From: DLAJ01 sp964655525 | Lineage (GTDB): Bacteria > Bacillota > Clostridia > Lachnospirales > Lachnospiraceae | Direction: 5' to 3' | Length of the DNA stretch: 64,000 nt | Assembly: GCA_964655525.1 (NCBI GenBank) | Contig: CAZZNE010000013.1 | Coordinates: 1 to 64,000, forward strand | Shown: positions 62,029 through 64,000 of the stretch, piece after piece | Layout: every line of letters begins with the position of its first letter | Numbering within the stretch: position 1 is the first letter of the stretch | The notes under the pieces: model-generated | Seen by the model: the letters and a program-made list of their open reading frames with translations, nothing else | Told to the model about the DNA's origin: nothing | Databases searched by the model: none | Translations under genes and position numbers: made by a program

Positions 62029-64000
62029 ATGGAACAGAAACACGGCAACTTATCCATTAACAGCGACAATATTTTTCCGATCATTAAGAAATGGCTTTAC
62101 TCCGACCATGATATTTTTTATCGGGAGTTGATCTCAAATGGCTGTGACGCGATCACGAAGCTGAAAAAGCTGGAGATGATGGGGGAATATACTTATCCCG
62201 ATGATTTCAAAAACCAAATTCAGGTTGTTTGTAATCCTGAGGAAAAAACGCTGAAATTCATTGATACCGGACTTGGCATGACCGCTGACGAGGTGGAGGA
62301 ATATATTAACCAGATCGCATTTTCCGGCGCAACGGATTTCATTGAAAAATATAAGGACAAGACAAATGACGATCAGATCATCGGTCATTTCGGACTCGGT
62401 TTTTACTCGGCGTTCATGGTTGCCGATGCGGTGCATATCGATACGCTTTCCTTTAAGGAGGGTGCAGCTCCGGTACATTGGGAATGCGACGGCGGTACGG
62501 AATTTGATATGACTGAGGGCAGCCGCAGCGAGGTCGGTACGGAGATCACGCTCTACTTAAACGAAGATTGTCTGGAATTCTGTAATGAGTATAAGGCGCG
62601 TGAGGTCATTAAGAAATATTGTTCTTTTATGCCGTACGAGATCTATCTGTCCGTGGCGAATTCGACGGCGACGCAGACGATCAAGGCGGAGGAGAAGCTC
62701 GATACCGATACCGTGATCGAGACGATCGCACCGGAGAAAGAGGGCGATCCTGAAAAATTAAAGATTGCAAAGCGTCCCGAGCTGTTAAACGATACGACGC
62801 CGCTTTGGGCGAAAAATCCGTCCGAATGCACCAAGGAGGAGTACCTTGAGTTTTACCGCAAGGTATTTCAGGATTACAAGGAGCCGCTGTTCTGGATTCA
62901 CTTAAATATGGATTATCCGTTTAACTTAAAGGGAATTCTCTATTTTCCGAAGATCAACATGGAGTACGAGTCCATCGAGGGAACGATCAAGCTGTATAAC
63001 AGTCAGGTGTTCATTGCGGATAATATTAAGGAAGTCATTCCTGAATTTTTGATGCTCTTAAAGGGTGTGATCGACTGCCCCGACCTGCCGCTTAACGTGT
63101 CGCGGAGCGCGCTGCAGAACGACGGCTTTGTGAAGAAGATTTCTGATTACATCACGAAAAAGGTTGCCGACAAGCTGGCGGGACTATGCAAGACGGAAAA
63201 AGAGGAGTATCAGAAATATTGGGACGACATCAGCCCGTTTATTAAATTCGGCTGCTTAAAGGACGATAAGTTCTGCGAAAAAATGACGGATTATATCCTG
63301 TTTAAGAATATTGACGGCGAGTACCGTACGCTGCCGGAGTGTCTGGAAGTGAAGCCTGTCGATACGACCGACGAGGATCAGGATACCGGCGCGGCAACGG
63401 ATGTGGAGACAGGCGAGGCGGTTGAAACAGAGGTTGTAACCGATGAAGCGGACGGGGAAGATGCCGACGCAGATGAGAAAAAAGAAAAGATCATTTACTA
63501 TGTCACGGATGAAGTGCAGCAGAGCCAGTATATCAATATGTTCCGCAAGGCGAAGATGGATGCCGTGATCTTAAAGGATAATATTGACCAGCCGTTCATC
63601 ACGCAGCTCGAGTCCAAAAACGAGGGGATCCGTTTCATGCGAATCGACGCGGACATCACGGATGACATGAAGGCAAAGACCTCCAAGAAGGCTGCGGAGG
63701 AGCTTGCGGCACAGTCCGAGGAGTTAAATAAGCTCTTTAAGAAAGCGATCAAGAAAGACAATGTGACAGTCAAACTTGAACGGTTGAAAAACAAGGATAT
63801 TTCCTCCATGGTAACGCTCTCCGAGGAGACGCGCCGCATGCAGGATATGATGAAAATGTATGCGATGCCGGGAATGGGAATGCCGGGCATGGGCAAGGAA
63901 GGCTTAACGCTGACCTTAAACGCAAACAACAAGCTTGTCCAGTATATTTTAGAGCACAAGGACGGCGACAACGTGGGAACGATCTGCGAGCAGCTCTATG
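62029..64000 (+). CDS. htpG: Hsp90 chaperone HtpG, 3' end outside window
   Basis: The visible 657 codons run to the window edge without a stop. The ATP-binding domain has FYRELISNGCDAITKLKKLEM (first block), LKFIDTGLGMTADEVEEY, IAFSGATDFIEKY and QIIGHFGLGFYSAFMVA (G-x-x-G-x-G lid), all HtpG. The middle domain has LFWIHLNMDYPFNLKGILYFPK and LPLNVSRSALQND. An unusual acidic insert (DTTDEDQDTGAATDVETGEA and on, about residues 445-485) is present between middle-domain parts, in the linker region. AAAGGAATG precedes the ATG; the 5' UTR from P1 is about 210 bases and has several hairpins. Confidence 0.96.
   Translation, partial: MEQKHGNLSINSDNIFPIIKKWLYSDHDIFYRELISNGCDAITKLKKLEMMGEYTYPDDFKNQIQVVCNPEEKTLKFIDTGLGMTADEVEEYINQIAFSGATDFIEKYKDKTNDDQIIGHFGLGFYSAFMVADAVHIDTLSFKEGAAPVHWECDGGTEFDMTEGSRSEVGTEITLYLNEDCLEFCNEYKAREVIKKYCSFMPYEIYLSVANSTATQTIKAEEKLDTDTVIETIAPEKEGDPEKLKIAKRPELLNDTTPLWAKNPSECTKEEYLEFYRKVFQDYKEPLFWIHLNMDYPFNLKGILYFPKINMEYESIEGTIKLYNSQVFIADNIKEVIPEFLMLLKGVIDCPDLPLNVSRSALQNDGFVKKISDYITKKVADKLAGLCKTEKEEYQKYWDDISPFIKFGCLKDDKFCEKMTDYILFKNIDGEYRTLPECLEVKPVDTTDEDQDTGAATDVETGEAVETEVVTDEADGEDADADEKKEKIIYYVTDEVQQSQYINMFRKAKMDAVILKDNIDQPFITQLESKNEGIRFMRIDADITDDMKAKTSKKAAEELAAQSEELNKLFKKAIKKDNVTVKLERLKNKDISSMVTLSEETRRMQDMMKMYAMPGMGMPGMGKEGLTLTLNANNKLVQYILEHKDGDNVGTICEQLY

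Overview
The window looks like a chromosomal segment of a Gram-positive anaerobe of the class Clostridia, most likely a Lachnospiraceae-type gut bacterium. This is an inference from several signs: Firmicutes-style -10/-35 promoters and GGAGG ribosome sites, a CIRCE operator in front of htpG, a Gram-positive GAAC-N4-GTTC type LexA box, a catabolite (cre) site in a pullulanase gene, membrane-anchored surface enzymes ending in runs of lysine, a DUF1653 protein, and a comEA/comEC/holA block. No 16S rRNA is present, so the genus cannot be named. The first gene is cut at its 5' end and the last (htpG) at its 3' end.

Layout. 1-6.8 kb is accessory: an APH(6)-type kinase, a MarR/FMN-binding/flavodoxin redox operon with a clear palindromic operator, a DUF4143-type ATPase behind a long palindrome, and an uncharacterised membrane protein plus Sel1-repeat pair. 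7-13.2 kb is arginine biosynthesis: argG diverges from argC, with arginine-box-like sites between them, followed by argB and argD. argJ is not here; two GNAT acetyltransferases and an SseB-like gene sit in its usual place. 13.3-23.1 kb has a binding-protein-like gene with an acidic insert, a half-size transporter, then comEA, a two-component system, a GerMN lipoprotein, comEC and holA. 23.1-29.5 kb has a UDP-xylose synthase-like gene, a broken remnant, a FlaG/flagellin-like pair, a YqeY-like gene and a large anchored type I pullulanase. 

29.6-36.8 kb carries a CPBP protease, an epimerase, a VOC protein and a surface module: a glycine-rich repeat surface protein, a class B sortase, and a transmembrane TIR protein with an outside DUF6273-like domain. 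36.8-40.5 kb is mostly on the minus strand (lipoprotein, AlkD-like protein, TetR regulator with operator, truncated methyltransferase). 40.6-43.6 kb has a DUF1653 gene, then a 5'-nucleotidase under a promoter with a LexA box, and mutY. 43.7-50 kb has a glycosyltransferase, an ABC exporter of the MacB type with an unusual large extracellular partner, and a TauE-like permease. 50-50.6 kb has no convincing gene but carries a strong promoter and a perfect terminator hairpin, so it may be a non-coding RNA. 50.6-64 kb has a membrane GH3 glycosidase with acidic repeats, tRNA-Gly, a PAS/HD-GYP sensor, a C39-like protein, an SDR fragment, a beta-CASP nuclease, folA, a zinc-ribbon repeat protein, a PHP phosphoesterase, a parvulin lipoprotein and htpG.

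The most unusual points are the candidate non-coding RNA at about 50.18-50.43 kb, the SOS-type operator before a 5'-nucleotidase, the TIR/sortase/repeat-protein module, the argJ-less arginine cluster, orphan flagellin-like genes, and a palindromic element that recurs at stop codons. All functional statements rest on reading translated sequence by eye; no database search was run.
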